NCBI GenBank assembly: GCA_012932295.1
Contig: JAAONU010000001.1
Span: 53,498,901 to 53,562,900, forward strand
Origin: Cyclina sinensis
Taxonomy: Eukaryota > Mollusca > Bivalvia > Venerida > Veneridae
Length of the DNA: 64,000 bases
Direction of reading: 5' to 3'
Under the pieces are notes generated by a model, which searched no databases, was not told where the DNA came from, and was given only the letters and a program-made list of their open reading frames with translations. Within the stretch, counting starts at the first letter, position 1. Every line of letters starts with the position of its first letter. Below, piece after piece: positions 35,426-47,261 of the stretch. The position numbers and the translations under genes are program-made.

Positions 35426-35482
35426 GGACAGAAACGTCTACAACACAAGACAATGAACAAACAGATTTAATAGCTGGTCAAG
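35426..35482 (+). pseudogene. Copy 3: additional tail exon not intact in copies 1 and 2
   Basis: Acceptor TTTTTCCTACAG and donor CAAG|GTATTC bound 57 nt in phase 1-1 encoding GTETSTTQDNEQTDLIAGQ. Similar but decayed sequence exists near 9155-9230 and 27710-27770, without good splice sites, so it may be an ancestral tail exon. Confidence 0.5.
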
Positions 35483-35586
35483 GTATTCATAAAGATTTTT
35501 TTACAGTATGAAAATGACATTGTTTTCTATAAAATGTACAAGGTTATGTCAGAAGGTAATATTGTTTTTTTTAAAGTATGCAAAGT

Positions 35587-35640
35587 AACAACAACAACAA
35601 AACAACAACAACAACATAAAACAACAACAAACAAAACAAG
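35587..35640. repeat. (CAA)n microsatellite
   Basis: Imperfect AAC/CAA run in the tail introns of copy 3. Confidence 0.85.
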
Positions 35641-35768
35641 TTTATCATACAGACGCATACATATATAAATAAGAAATTGCGAAATCATCGGACAAATTAA
35701 ATATTTTTTTTCTGTTTGGCAGTTCATACATTTGTACATACGGTACAAATTAATGTAATTTGTTTCAG

Positions 35769-35821
35769 ATGGTATAAGATCTATTCAAACGAACGTTGTA
35801 TATTCGAACCTAATATTATGA
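35769..35821 (+). pseudogene. Copy 3: terminal exon with VVYSNL
   Basis: Acceptor TTTGTTTCAG, 53 nt as in the other copies, encoding GIRSIQTNVVYSNLIL and TGA. VVYSNL fully fits the ITIM consensus, better than copies 1 and 2. Confidence 0.75.
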
Positions 35822-37600
35822 TCTCCACGTCGTAAAAGACAATTCAAAACTGCATATCGTTATTTTTTGTCTTATGGCAGACCCCATAGTATGTCTATAT
35901 ACTGAAACAATATCTCAAAAAGTTAAAAAAATATGTGCCACCATTTTTAAATTTTTGCATTTTCAGACGGGAGTTTGTTGATTATAAAGTCTGAAACACC
36001 TTACAAATACCTTGTTATAGAGCAGTCTCCCACATAGCTATCATAAACAATGACAGCACGTTGGAGCGGGTCTGTTTTCGAAACAAAACTTGTAAAAAAT
36101 ATAACACCAAAATTCTTATTCTTGGCTGTTTGAGAAAGCTACTTAAAGTTAATCTGAACTGACGATTTTACTCCTTTCACTTGAAAATTCAATGATTTAA
36201 ACATATCATTTTTTTCATTGTCAGAGCCACCAGTAAACACGGCCTGTAAAGTAAACATTGACTGATTGTTTCCTGCACCGTCCTCTCTCAGCACCAAGTA
36301 CAACTAAGGCGCAAACGAATACATGATGTATAATGTATGGATGTCTTTATGGTATAAATAGTTCCAGTTGATTTCTTTTTATATTTTGGCAAGAATAATG
36401 AAGCAACTGACATATCTTCCCATTTTCCCCGACATATGCAACTTTATTTTATTATATCTTTTTTTATAATTTACTTATCAGTTTATGTAAAGTTAATGTC
36501 AGAAGCAGCTTTACGAGCTTCATCAAGTAAAATGACATGACAAGTTACGTTTTGGTAAATTGATAGGCTAAAGAATATTAATTTTATTGCTGATATGACC
36601 AGATATTTATTTAGCCAAAATTCTGAGTCTATGCATACGATGTTTCGTTCATTTATATGCCCATATCTACTGCATTTCAGCTGACCACTTTACAAATGAA
36701 GTCAACCTTTGCATTTTTCCGTGACCACAACCTTAAACTATAATTAGACTAATAATGGATAAATTACAGACAACGCTGCATTAATTACATGTTTGAAAAT
36801 TTCATTACATATTTTTATCAATACACATGCAAGTTAGGCATGCGTTTTTCTCTTATCCCGAGAAGTTAAGAAATAAAATATTCAGCTACTCACATTTATA
36901 ACGGAATTATTTTAATCAAGGTCTGTCCTGCTTGGTATGACACTTTTCTTATAACATGTTCGCACCTTTTATCTTGAATCGACCCTTTCTCACAATCTGT
37001 GGAAGTATCCTCGTAAAAAACAGAAGTGGATGCAGGTTAAGTGCCCTAGAGTTTTAGTGAAACTCCAGCAAAAGCATTTTAAGATAAGCTCTTACCTCCT
37101 TACAGAAAGTCTGAACTTACTTATGTTTGCTTTAAAAGTCATTATCTCTAACTCGGGAGTACCATTAGTTCCTTTTTTCATTCATTTCCAAAATGTATGG
37201 AAAGCCGCAGTAAACCCCAGAAGGAGTATTATATTTCCCTATATAAATCTTATTGCTGTTTACTTCATCGAACTTCTTTGTTACAGACGGGGTAAATGTG
37301 TACAGGCTAAACATTAGTAAGCGCTGGTGCACTCTTATTTGTTCTGAATGGGTCGAATACTTCTAGTAGATATTATTCCGTATGTACCTACGTAGACAAG
37401 ATTCCGCTAAAATTTTATATCTACTGTGGCATTTTCTGATTTTCTAACACTTTTATACCAAAAAATGTCTCAATGCAGTTCCAGTATTCATAGTTAATGT
37501 CCATCAAACATAAACAGAGAAAATAGACATAGTGTCTGAAAATCAGTGATATCTTTACGTATCCACGAAAAATAATATTGTCTCTCCAGCTTCCTTCGTT
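35822..37600. other. Intergenic, nothing recognised
   Basis: No coding block, RNA gene or clear repeat is seen. Confidence 0.35.
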
Positions 37601-37618
37601 GAAGATCATAAAATATTT

Positions 37619-37755
37619 TTCAGCAGTTCTTGTTTCATAATACTCGGCGATGAAGTATCCGGCCATTGTCTTCTTCGTCGTAGGAGAGACATCGGAGGTA
37701 CAAATAATTCAAGTCCGTAGACTGAAGTCTCAGTAATGCTGTCAATATCTGGTTC
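37619..37755 (+). pseudogene. Scrap of a fourth IgSF receptor copy (TM end plus SPYSE exon)
   Basis: 37619-37650 resembles the 3' end of the TM exon (CAGCAGTTCTTGTTTCATAATACTCGG against CCGCCGCTTCTGTTTTCATCATACTCGG in copy 3). About 30 bp later, 37683-37751 resembles the next exon, including GGAGGTACAAATAATTCAAG, with TAG in place of the SPYSE tyrosine codon, then TCAATATCTG|GTT. Most of the intron between them is gone. Confidence 0.65.
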
Positions 37756-37759
37756 AAAA

Positions 37760-40430
37760 TCTCCATTCCGGTAGTTCGATTTCCTATTAGTATATATAGA
37801 TATGTTTTAATCAAGTCAGGAAGGATTCAGCTGTCGTGCATTAAGTCATTTGTGCTTTCGTTTAAGTTTTGCATTATACGTGTACTAAGATGGGTATGCT
37901 TACTAACGAGGAATAGGTGCAAGTAATGTTTAAGTATTAGAAATGTTGATATACACTGTACTAACTTTGTGTCTTACTTTGAATGATGCTTTTATCTGCT
38001 AATATATATAAATTTTGGTTTTTAGGTATACTTAAAGAGAAATCGGGAAGGTATAAACAATTAAAAATGATCAGCCTATGTGAATTGTGAGCACGTAAGA
38101 AATTACTAACAAGATATTGGATTTAGAGCTAATGGAGTGTGACAGAAGGCTGAAAATGATTATGTATGTCGTTTGTAGCAAAACTTTCGAATAGCAGTGT
38201 ACTTCTGCATCTGCTTCTTTCTGTTTTAAGGTGTCAGGATATGCCGTGCTTTAGTCTGTTCACGTCAGCTTTTTTGTTCTGGTATTTTCCTCCATTTACC
38301 ACACCCAATACCCCAAAGGACAACTAAATTCCGATGGACAGTTTCGACACAGTTGCTGGAAATTTCTTATAAAATCCGTACTTTTATAGCTCCTGTGACA
38401 CATTGAACATCTCCAATTGATCCACATCTGGGTAATTCAGCTCGGACATTGCACTGTTTGCCTCAAAATCTTGGCTTTTATTTTCTTAAAGGTAGGCCAA
38501 ATTGTCTGCAATGTGATATAAATAAACACCTGGATGTCAAACTTAAAATTGAGACAACTTCTAATCTTTCTTTCAAAACTGAATTTACTCTGTCTGATTG
38601 CATGTTGAAATTGAAAATTAGTTACAAAATGTCTGTCCAAATAAGCCTTGTAAGTAGAGTCTGGAAAAGTTTGTCAAAATATCTGAGAAAAAGAGATGCT
38701 TTGATATGTATCAAATATATCAAGTTGTACTTCGGTGACAATTTGATTCGTCTGCTAACCGTTCGTGATATCGTTACAATATAGTAATAACACGTTCTGA
38801 AGAATTGTGCCTTTTCTACAAACATCATTTTACCGTTCTGAAGGTAGGTGCCTATTCCTGCAAACATCATCGCCTTAAAATTGAAGACAAATAGTTTTAA
38901 CCATCTTTTTATTGCTTCCTTGACTGTTACATTAGAAAATAAAGGGTCATGTATGAAATAAAAGTATCCTAACGACCTTAAATAAACATGATACCGATAT
39001 ATTGCTAAACGAGAAATGAATCGAAATGTACATTACTGCTGTGACGCAAGGGATACAGTTAAGGCTTAGGCATTGTCAAAACACATTTACATCAACAGAT
39101 ATCGGACAAAAGTTAAATATCCAATTACCAAGGGTGATATTTCTAGCCCAGTGGGAAAATCTGCAACTTAATTACTCGGATATGTGATATGAAATCGCTG
39201 AATAAAGAATATGGAATTAATCTCACGAGCATTTTGTGCTGATTGAATGCTTTATTTTGATTTGATTTACACAGAAATGTCAAGCCCGATTGTTATTCAA
39301 ATACTCATTCTTAGAAAACCCAATTCTTTGAACAATCGCTTGACAGAAGTGGACTCTGTGTGACATTAGTCATATATAAAGAAGTCCGTCCGTATGATGA
39401 ATGCCAACACAGAGATCACATTGTTTATACAAATCGATGTGGGGCCAGAGAGCGGTCAAATACAAAGAAATTAGTTTTTCTCCCTGACGCAAAATGGCAT
39501 GGAATTCTTTTGAGAACTTGCGAAGAAAGCCTTTTCTCTTGATTCTCTGTAAAGGACTGATTCTGTGAGATTTTTTCTTTCTGTTATGGAAGAGGGAGTA
39601 TTAAATTACCAGTACATAGGAACTGAAATTCAGTTCTGAGAAAAACAACTGCTATAATTATTTAAGTTTAGTAACATAATAATTATAATTATCATCATCA
39701 TCATCCAGGATAATAATGCTAATATTTATTCAAGCATATTACTAAGCATTTGTATGCAAGGTAGCTGTGAGATGTCTCCAGAATTTTACTGTGAAAGAAT
39801 GGCGTATTTACTTACCGTTCTATGCTTTATCCTGCCCATTTTAGGGGAAAACGAACAAATAAGTTAAGCCAGAAATCTCACTATCCTAACTGGATGCTTA
39901 CAAAAGGACGGTATTACGGAATTTTCATCTAAGATTCGCGATTAAACTTCTCTAGTTTTTATTCAACCTGAACAATTATCTGTTAGAAAAGAAGGTCCTT
40001 GACAGCTTGATCTTTCGTTTGGTGTACCAATATTCAGTCATAGTGTAAAATTTGGCGGTGGAACCGAGTTTTTAGATTTTGACAAACGAGCAAGATAACA
40101 AAGTAATCAAGATTAAGAAAATCACGGCATTTTTGACTATATTTGACCAGATATCAATTATCAGATTACCAAAAGAGGTAATAAAAAATGACAGCAGACG
40201 AAACAGTAACTTGTGATAAATTGTTTTGGAACAGGAGCGAAAGATGAGAATACCCATAACTTGCTTATTGACAATAACTGAGAATTGAATGGGTCGCAAG
40301 ATTTCAAAAGTCTAGTTTACTTTTGAAATTTGTAATTCTTCAAGAACATAAAAACAGTTCATTAAAAAAAGTAATAATCAGCAGTTTATTTTCTCGTAAC
40401 TAAGCGGCTATTTTTCTTTCTTTATGATCG
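37760..40430. other. Gene-free stretch
   Basis: No supported gene. 39694-39708 holds a short ATC run. The open frames here show no recognisable domain. Confidence 0.35.
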
Positions 40431-40436
40431 TGTTTA

Positions 40437-40701
40437 TTTATCGTCGGTGCCAGTTGCCCATACGCCCCCCAGAAAATTCAGTTATTCAGGTCGTGGGAGA
40501 TAGTTCCAAATACAGAATGCATGTTATTCAAGAAGCACCCCGGGTTCATTTCCATGCTCATTGAAGGGCACGTTTAAAACGGGGCCACGGTTTAACATTT
40601 TATCCAAAAGACAGTAGTTTTAGTGGATGAGCGGGAGATCGAACTCACGACACCTGGATAACAAATGCAGCGAGTTACCAAATAACTACTAACTCACCCT
40701 A
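40437..40701 (-). repeat. tRNA-derived SINE, minus strand, same family as 45808-46100
   Basis: The distal block (40440-40483) is the reverse complement of a block in the plus-strand SINE: both read as ...GGGGGCGT..TATGGGCAAC followed by CACCGACGATAAA or ACCGACGATAAA. The tRNA-like head lies at 40630-40701, with a B box GAGTTCGATCTCCC on the minus strand. Confidence 0.72.
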
Positions 40702-41370
40702 GACATTTTTAAACATCCATGACTAGTATTATGTAAGATACTTGTACTTTTTTTAGCTATTGTGCTTTTTTGATGCCCATTGCTTGTCTGTCATCACCTA
40801 GCTTGTTAACACAGCGGAGGACAAATTTTTCATCCACTGATCATGAAAGGTGGTCCAGATGTTGAGCTTGATGATTTCTAAGTCAAGTTTGAATATATTT
40901 CACCAAGGGTTAAAAAGTGGGTTATTGGCTAAAATCAGACGAGAACCCTTGTTAACGTTGTGGCCACTTTTTTGAAATGAGTCATGAGTTTTGGTCTGAA
41001 TATTTGTTAATTATTTTTGCCAAGTTTGAGAACTGGTCATCTGAAGCCAAAATGTGTTATTGGCCAAATCAAAGGAAAACCTTGACCACGCTTTAAAGTA
41101 AATCATCGTTTATTTTTTGGTCAAAATGTTTTTCTTCATCCTTTTTAGGTTAAGTCTTAATTTGTTTTACATTGCGTCTAAAACTAGGTTCCCGGCTTAA
41201 ATCAAAGGAAAACCATGTTAACGCTCTAGAGGTCACAATAATGATTTTGTTGGAAATGAATTATTTTGCAGCCCAGCAGGACAGAAATATTTATCGTGTT
41301 TTCGCCTTTAAATCTAGATATTTCGCATTTTGACATATGTTCTAACACAAATTTAAAACATTGCAAGGAA
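40702..41370. other. Intergenic, nothing recognised
   Basis: No gene seen. Confidence 0.35.
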
Positions 41371-41379
41371 GAACAGGAT

Positions 41380-41870
41380 AAATTTAAAATTAGAATTTTC
41401 GCCTGCATGTGTCAATTTAATCCTCACGAGACTCGCGATAAAATGTTGCATGTCTCGTGTAAATCCTCACGAGAATTTAACTAAAATTTCGCATGACTCG
41501 CTGGAACTAATTAATAGTGGATTCCGTATGAACGCGATTTTTAAATGATCACCAAGCCGAAGTTTTCCGATATTGACATGCGATGATCCAAGTTAAATTG
41601 TCGCCTTGCAGAAAAGGTGATGGCGACATCTACAACTGTATAACCTCGCGTGGATTTAGCACAACACATGCAACATTTTATTTCGAGTCTCGCAAAGATC
41701 AAAGTGACACGTCGGAAAATTTAAATTTTAATTTAAAAATTAAATTTTGCCTTTATTTTCTAGTGAAGTTTTAAATTTTCGGTAGTATATATGTTCAACT
41801 GAAAGGGCGAGACAAGAAATTGTTAAAAATCTTGCCTGTCAAACAGGCGACATTTTAGTTGGCCTGGAAC
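41380..41870. repeat. Foldback element with inverted arms
   Basis: The left arm (about 41393-41476, with GCATGTGTCAATTTAATCCT and ACTCGCGATAAAATGTTGCATG) is the imperfect inverse of the right arm (about 41645-41735). Outer sequence near 41805-41870 recurs inverted at 13365-13430. Non-coding; the small open frame at 41583 arises from the arm. Confidence 0.62.
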
Positions 41871-43130
41871 GGATAACGTAAAATTTAATTTTCTGATTTT
41901 TAACTTGATTATTTAGTTTTGAACATGAAACTTTGGTATACTCCTACATACAGTCTTCCTGCTTATTAATTAATTTTATTTTTTAAATTGAGTTTAAGAT
42001 CCCTTTTCATTTTAAGTTTCACTGTTTGAGAATGTGTGTTTTGACGGCATTTTGATAGGCAATGTAGAAATTCTATGGTTAAAATTAACATTAAATATTA
42101 TGTGGAAAAGATTTAACAGTCAGAGTTGATGCTTCTGAAAAAATGTTTTTACAACGGATTGACAATGATATTGGCCGTTAAAACAGTCTTTTAGCAAAAC
42201 TGCCGGACCTCTGCCTGAACGACTGTTATGAGCGTAAAGTTAATGTAGTTGCAGGAACCGAACTCTGATCCTGACATTTTTTATTATCTTCATACCGTTT
42301 TTATTTTTGTCAGTGACATGTCTGTCATTGATCATCATCCTTCTCGCCATTTGAAATGTGCACTTATATGAAATGTTCAAACATGTTTGTTACTTCCATG
42401 TTAGCAGAAATTTTGCTACTTCTTTTCAATACGTTAAGGCAGAGAAAAGGGCTTTGGAAATCTTAGATATTCATACTGTCATTTTGACTGTACATTGATC
42501 GATCGATAAAATAAAATGTTGCTAAATCCATACTGACCGAAATAAATATCCCGAAAAGTGTAAATACGTGGATCTTTGCACACTACACTGTAATAATAAA
42601 CATGATGAATCATTGGCTGATTCCAGGTTGCTTCCAAACGCTTAAAGGTTTCTCTAAAAATTCAGATTTTATATTTCAGAAACGGTTTTGGCTTCACCTA
42701 CAACTAGATTATCGCTTATTACGTAACAGCTAGTTGACTGTCTGCTGACTATTTTATCTTTTCTAGTGGACAAAGGAAACAAATGAAGTATTGATTTCCG
42801 TATTTCCATAATACAATTTACGTCTACTACATCCTCTATTCAGTCAAAGCTTGTTTTAGAGAGACGGAATTGTCCAGACTATTTTCACAGTCTGTAGAAT
42901 TATTTGCTGTAGGGACTGTGAAGCGAACTGCACACAAGGGAAGTCTGAGAAGCTAATTGCTCACAGGGAGGACTAGGAACTTTCTCTGATGGACTTCAGC
43001 ATGAAAGTCTGCCTATAACAAGCTATATTATTAAAATCGATTCTTGTAAAACTGTTAAAAGGAAAATTCTTAGAGGTGCTGTTAATTAGTAGCTAGTTAG
43101 TGTCTATGAAGGATAATTTACCCCACCCCA
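41871..43130. other. Intergenic, nothing recognised
   Basis: No gene or distinct repeat seen. Confidence 0.35.
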
Positions 43131-43135
43131 CAACC

Positions 43136-43141
43136 AAAAAA

Positions 43142-43185
<44 letters not shown>
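43136..43185. repeat. (AAAT)n microsatellite
   Basis: About 11 AAAT units in a row. Confidence 0.95.
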
Positions 43186-43199
43186 AACAATAAAAACAT

Positions 43200-44935
43200 A
43201 TACAAAAAACCCGTTGAAATGGTAACAAGTGCTACACGATTTTTGACTGACCCTAATGAAAGAATGATATAAATTTGAAAACTACTGATTTTAATGCGAT
43301 TATTTAATCGTATATTCAATATTGATGCAGCTCTGAGTTTTACAGGTTGCACTTTGTCGATTCAGAGTTATGGTCCGCAAAGACATACAGACTTACAATC
43401 GTTGACTATTTTTGTGTTAAACTTCTCTCCAAAAATATGTCACATATTCATGAGACTATAAGAATGTCTATCAGCATATTAACTTGTGCATATGTGTACG
43501 TTTAGGTGATTTATTCAGTAATAGCACAGTTATGGTCCTTGTTGTATTGAAAAAAAATGACTAATTGTGCGTTATCTCTATCGCTTCCTTTTCCATTAGA
43601 AAATTCTGGTGATCTACCTATCCTCAAAAACCTTTTGGAAAATATTTGCAAACTGTTATGACTTCGATTTATCTCGCGTCCACGAAATAGCGCATACGGT
43701 ACGTATCAGAGTTAGCAGACGAGAGAAGAAGATAAAAGATGACACACGTTCTCTTCCAAAACAAATAACTAGCTTGAAATAATGATTTTAGCTTGATCGT
43801 TGTTAATCAAGGGAAAAAAGATAAAATAAAACTTGAAGGAAAAAAATCCAAAATTTATCTTAGAAAGGTTGGGAGTTAAAACCCATATTTTTATGAAGAA
43901 TTGTTTGACTGGCCATAACGTAGCTTTAATGTGTTACAAAAAGGAGAGGTCGTAAACTCTTGACGAATAAAAAAAAGCTGACTATCTTGAATCTTCAGAA
44001 TATTACAAAAAATGAATGATCCTTTTTGCCCTGCAATAGTTTTACGAAAATAGAAGCTTTTAAACATTGTCAAAAATATTAATGTGCAGTGAGCGATTAA
44101 AGTGTCACCGCACAAAAAATGACATCTCGTATATTTTTATCCTCAATGCTTGTATACAAGAAATGCTTGGCCTGCATAAATGAATAATCCCAGAGTATTT
44201 TAGGGTAACTACATTTTCCAATAAAAGTCATGAACAAAAACTCAATTAAGCACACAAAGTGTTCATTCATTAATTTTATAATGCAGAATCTCAAGAATTA
44301 CCTTGCATTTAGCATTTACCATTGAAGTGTCATGGGGTTTGCATGACTTTTGTCATTACTAAGTTCGAATGCACGCATTAGTGAAAGGCTGTTTCCTTAA
44401 AAACATTTTCCGACTAAGCATTACTGCACATTCGTTTCATTTTCTTTTTTAACGCGAAAACAACTGCTTTAATGGTATTCACTATAACATCACCCGAGGA
44501 ACGACTAGAGTGATAAAAATGCTTTGATATTAGCTGTAACCTTGAATATACCATCCGAGCTTTTACGGGGCGCCTTTTCACCTGATACTCTTCATACACA
44601 ACAAAACAGACAGATAAATACTTTAAGATTCTATAATGTTCTCGATTTTGTATTTGCTCTCAATTATCAGTCTCACTTTCTCAGCAAACTCTTATCAATT
44701 ACTACCATGTAATGAATGCTGTATTTTTCACATAAGATTACCTATTATTTATCAATGGCTGCAGCCGGCGATTTGCTTGGATGATTGCGGTAGTAAAAAG
44801 ACCTTTTTATAACAATATATACATTATGCAACCTGAAATTCATATTGTGATCTGTCATATATTTTCTTAAACTTTATTTTTGAAGAAAAAATGTGTCTTA
44901 ATCCCGTGTTCACATACTAATGATCTAATTGCTTG
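43200..44935. other. Intergenic, nothing recognised
   Basis: No supported feature in this AT-rich stretch. Confidence 0.35.
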
Positions 44936-44940
44936 ACATT

Positions 44941-45140
44941 TGTAGCGCCGATATATGTCCAAACGTCGAAAAATGTCCAAACGACGATAAATGTCCAAAA
45001 ATTGACGATAAATGTCTCAATCGCCGATAAATGTCCAAAACTCCTTTAACGATAAATGTCCAAAAATTAACGAAAAATGTCGCAACAAATTAGGTGCTCA
45101 TAAATGTCCAAATTGGTTAACGATAAATGTCTGAACTTTT
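44941..45140. repeat. Left terminal inverted repeat with iterated ATAAATGTCC units
   Basis: Units such as CGATAAATGTCCAAA, CGAAAAATGTCGCAA and CATAAATGTCCAAA recur every 16-25 bp. The arm is therefore a cluster of similar sites, as expected of transposase-binding arrays. Confidence 0.88.
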
Positions 45141-45233
45141 CATATGTTAATTGCATTTATTTCTATAATCAACAGTAATGCATCAGTCAGTTATAAAGGT
45201 TTCCATAGGGATTAAAAGTACCGATTTATGTAG

Positions 45234-45712
45234 CGTTCTCACCAGCATCCCGGCAAAGCCCAGGACCACCCCAGACGATCCGGGATGAAAATAATGTTGC
45301 AGTCTCACTAATCCCAGTAGCACTACGGCGATACCCAATTTCCATACTTATAACAACCAGGATGAACTCCGGACCATCCATGCAGAGTCCAGGTGAAACT
45401 ACGGATAATGCAGATAGTAAGTGGACGACGGATGACCTAACACGATATTCAAACGCTGTTAAGTCTTCGATCAAAGAGATCATAAAAGCTGAGATCGATG
45501 CTAGCACAGCCCCGGATGATGTCGGCAGAGTCCCGGATGATCCCGGCAGAGCCCCGGTACGGTCAAATAGAGTGCCGACAGTCACCGGTAGAGCCCCGGC
45601 AGAGCCCCGGATCATCCCGGACGTTGCCGACAGAGTTACGGACGTACCCCGGTCGTTCCTGGATCACCCGACCGACCACCGGGACTCTAGCGGGATGCTT
45701 GTGAGACTGTAA
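45234..45712 (+). other. GC-rich insert with a 116-codon open frame
   Basis: GC-rich against AT-rich surroundings. Ends are imperfect inverse copies (TTCTCACCAGCATCCCGG and GCGGGATGCTTGTGAGA). An open frame from ATG 45362 to 45712 is Asp/Pro/Arg-rich and made of repeats of an AGCCCCGGAtgatcCCGGC-type unit. No family is recognised and the frame may only follow from the repeat. Confidence 0.4.
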
Positions 45713-45807
45713 AAAAGTTTAAAAAATGTATTGGAAAATAAGTTGATTGTTGGATACAGTCTATCTCCCTTACCATTAAAAGGGAAAAAAGAAATAAGTT
45801 ATTAAAT

Positions 45808-46100
45808 GTAGCAGATCCGTGGTCCAGTGGTAACGCGCTGGCTTACCAATCCAGGGGTTGCTGGTTCGATCCCCCGCTGCACCACTAACTTTCTAACTTG
45901 TCTTTCGCATGAGACGTTAAACCGAGGTGCAGTGTACTGGTGCTTTACACCGGGCACTTAAAAGAACCAGGGTCGCCTCTGGAACGGGGCGTCTTCTGTA
46001 TCATGCACTATCCCCCGAAAAATAATATACTAACAATCTTCAGGGGGCGTTGGTCATATGGGCAACCGGTACCGACGATAAAAAAGTCAAATAAAATAAG
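45808..46100 (+). repeat. tRNA-derived SINE, plus strand
   Basis: Head GCAGATCCGTGGTCCAGTGG (A box) and GCTGGTTCGATCCCCC (B box) with tRNA-like spacing. The body contains GAGACGTTAAACCGAGG and ends in an A-rich tail after ACCGGTACCGACGATAAAAA. The central GACGTTAAACC word is common in broadly distributed animal SINEs; a V-SINE-type family is possible. It is nested in the TIR element. Confidence 0.78.
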
Positions 46101-46628
46101 TTATTAAGCTGTAAAATGGTAACATAGTAGTTACTTCCCCTTAATTAGTTGAACATTTACTTGATTATATATACATTATATTCATGTATAACCATGTAGG
46201 TTGATCTTGAAAGTGCCACACTGTAGGGACTTACAAAACCTTAACTACCAATTACTGGTGTTTAATAGCGCATACCCTCATCTGGTGACGCATTTGCGTG
46301 CAGACTGAGGGATACATGTAGGGAGCCTTTCAAAACTCTATTTATAAGGCGGCGGCCCCACAGTGGCGTTCAGTCACAACGCGGATGAGTAATAATCAAA
46401 TACAAATGTCTTAAATCAATGTAGCATGAGAAGGACCGTCTTCGCAGCACTTAAGAGAAAAGTCACAAAACCCATTTAACACGTGTTGCGTATATGCTTA
46501 TAACGACCATTGTCGAACCAGATCCGCCGACAAGCAAATGCGTCATCTTGTCAAGGTCTGCACTGTTCGCTGTTGAATCAGTAGGTCAAAGCAGTTAACC
46601 CCTTGATTAGCTCACATGGTTTATACAG

Positions 46629-46676
46629 GTTAACTGCTTTGTTTGTTTATACAGGTTAACTGCTTTGTTTTGAGCT
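46629..46676. repeat. Short direct repeat
   Basis: ACAGGTTAACTGCTTTGTTT occurs twice in a row with a 24-bp period. Confidence 0.7.
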
Positions 46677-47261
46677 TAAAGGAGCGCTTCGCCATCGACG
46701 GTTATCAACTAATGATGTCGATGTACGGGTTTTTAGTGTACTGTTTGTGACCTGTCTGTCAAATTTGGCCAAGCAAATTGACTTATGGTTTTCAAATTAT
46801 AATAAATGGCTGCGGTGCTGATTCTTCTCATATTAACAAAATTCCAAACAAATGTTGATCATTTAAAAGGAATGAAAACAAACAAAATATAGAAATCAGC
46901 AGACTCGGTTTCATTGAGTCTGTTTAAAGACAGTAAAGGAATATGCAACACTGTCCACGCCCCTATAGCGTTCACATACTTTCGGGACGGGCACTTGGAC
47001 ACTCGGACGGACAAGGGCAACGCTATATGGGGCACAAAAATATTGAAGAACATGCTAAAACGTATTGCTTCGGTGAGTTAAGAAGGCACATGCCCCCCGC
47101 GCCCCATCCAGATCTGCAACTGGCTACGCACAATAATGTATGATACATTGTACGTCGGGGGTAAACCAGCGGGTAAAATCACGGGTTAGTTAGATAGACT
47201 GTTACAGTATCCAACAATCGACGTTTTTCCAATACAATAAATTACAAATTTACATATAAAA

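Larger units (their letters stand above)
31311..35821 (+). pseudogene. IgSF receptor copy 3, decayed relic
   Basis: Recognisable pieces in order: 5' exon (31311-31392), half of Ig B (31889-32033), half of Ig C fused to Ig E (32176-32587), Ig F split by an insertion (33005-33060 and 33495-33760), TM exon (34309-34427), SPYSE exon (34560-34625), YEEI exon relic (about 34950-34984), an additional tail exon (35426-35482) and the terminal VVYSNL exon (35769-35821). Ig A, V-like and D domains are missing. Disabling changes include a 1-nt deletion in Ig B leading to TAG, a TGA in Ig E, loss of an Ig cysteine, loss of the DYGEY motif in Ig F, an extra A in the TM exon and a 17-nt net loss in the SPYSE exon. 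Splice sites around TM and tail still look good, so a short transcript is possible but a working receptor is not. Confidence 0.85.

Noticed and set aside
38622..38870. Minus-strand open frame near 38.7 kb, and coding-like sequence at 38270-38460
   Set aside because: No recognisable domain, no splice borders and no homologue in the window.
41583..41774. Open frame with DIYNC resembling the end of an Ig domain
   Set aside because: It lies in the inverted arm of a foldback repeat, has no splice borders, no first cysteine or core Trp, and no match to the cluster's exons.
45812..45883. Functional tRNA gene
   Set aside because: The anticodon stem-loop does not form a proper 5-bp stem with a 7-nt loop and a SINE body with A-rich end continues downstream.
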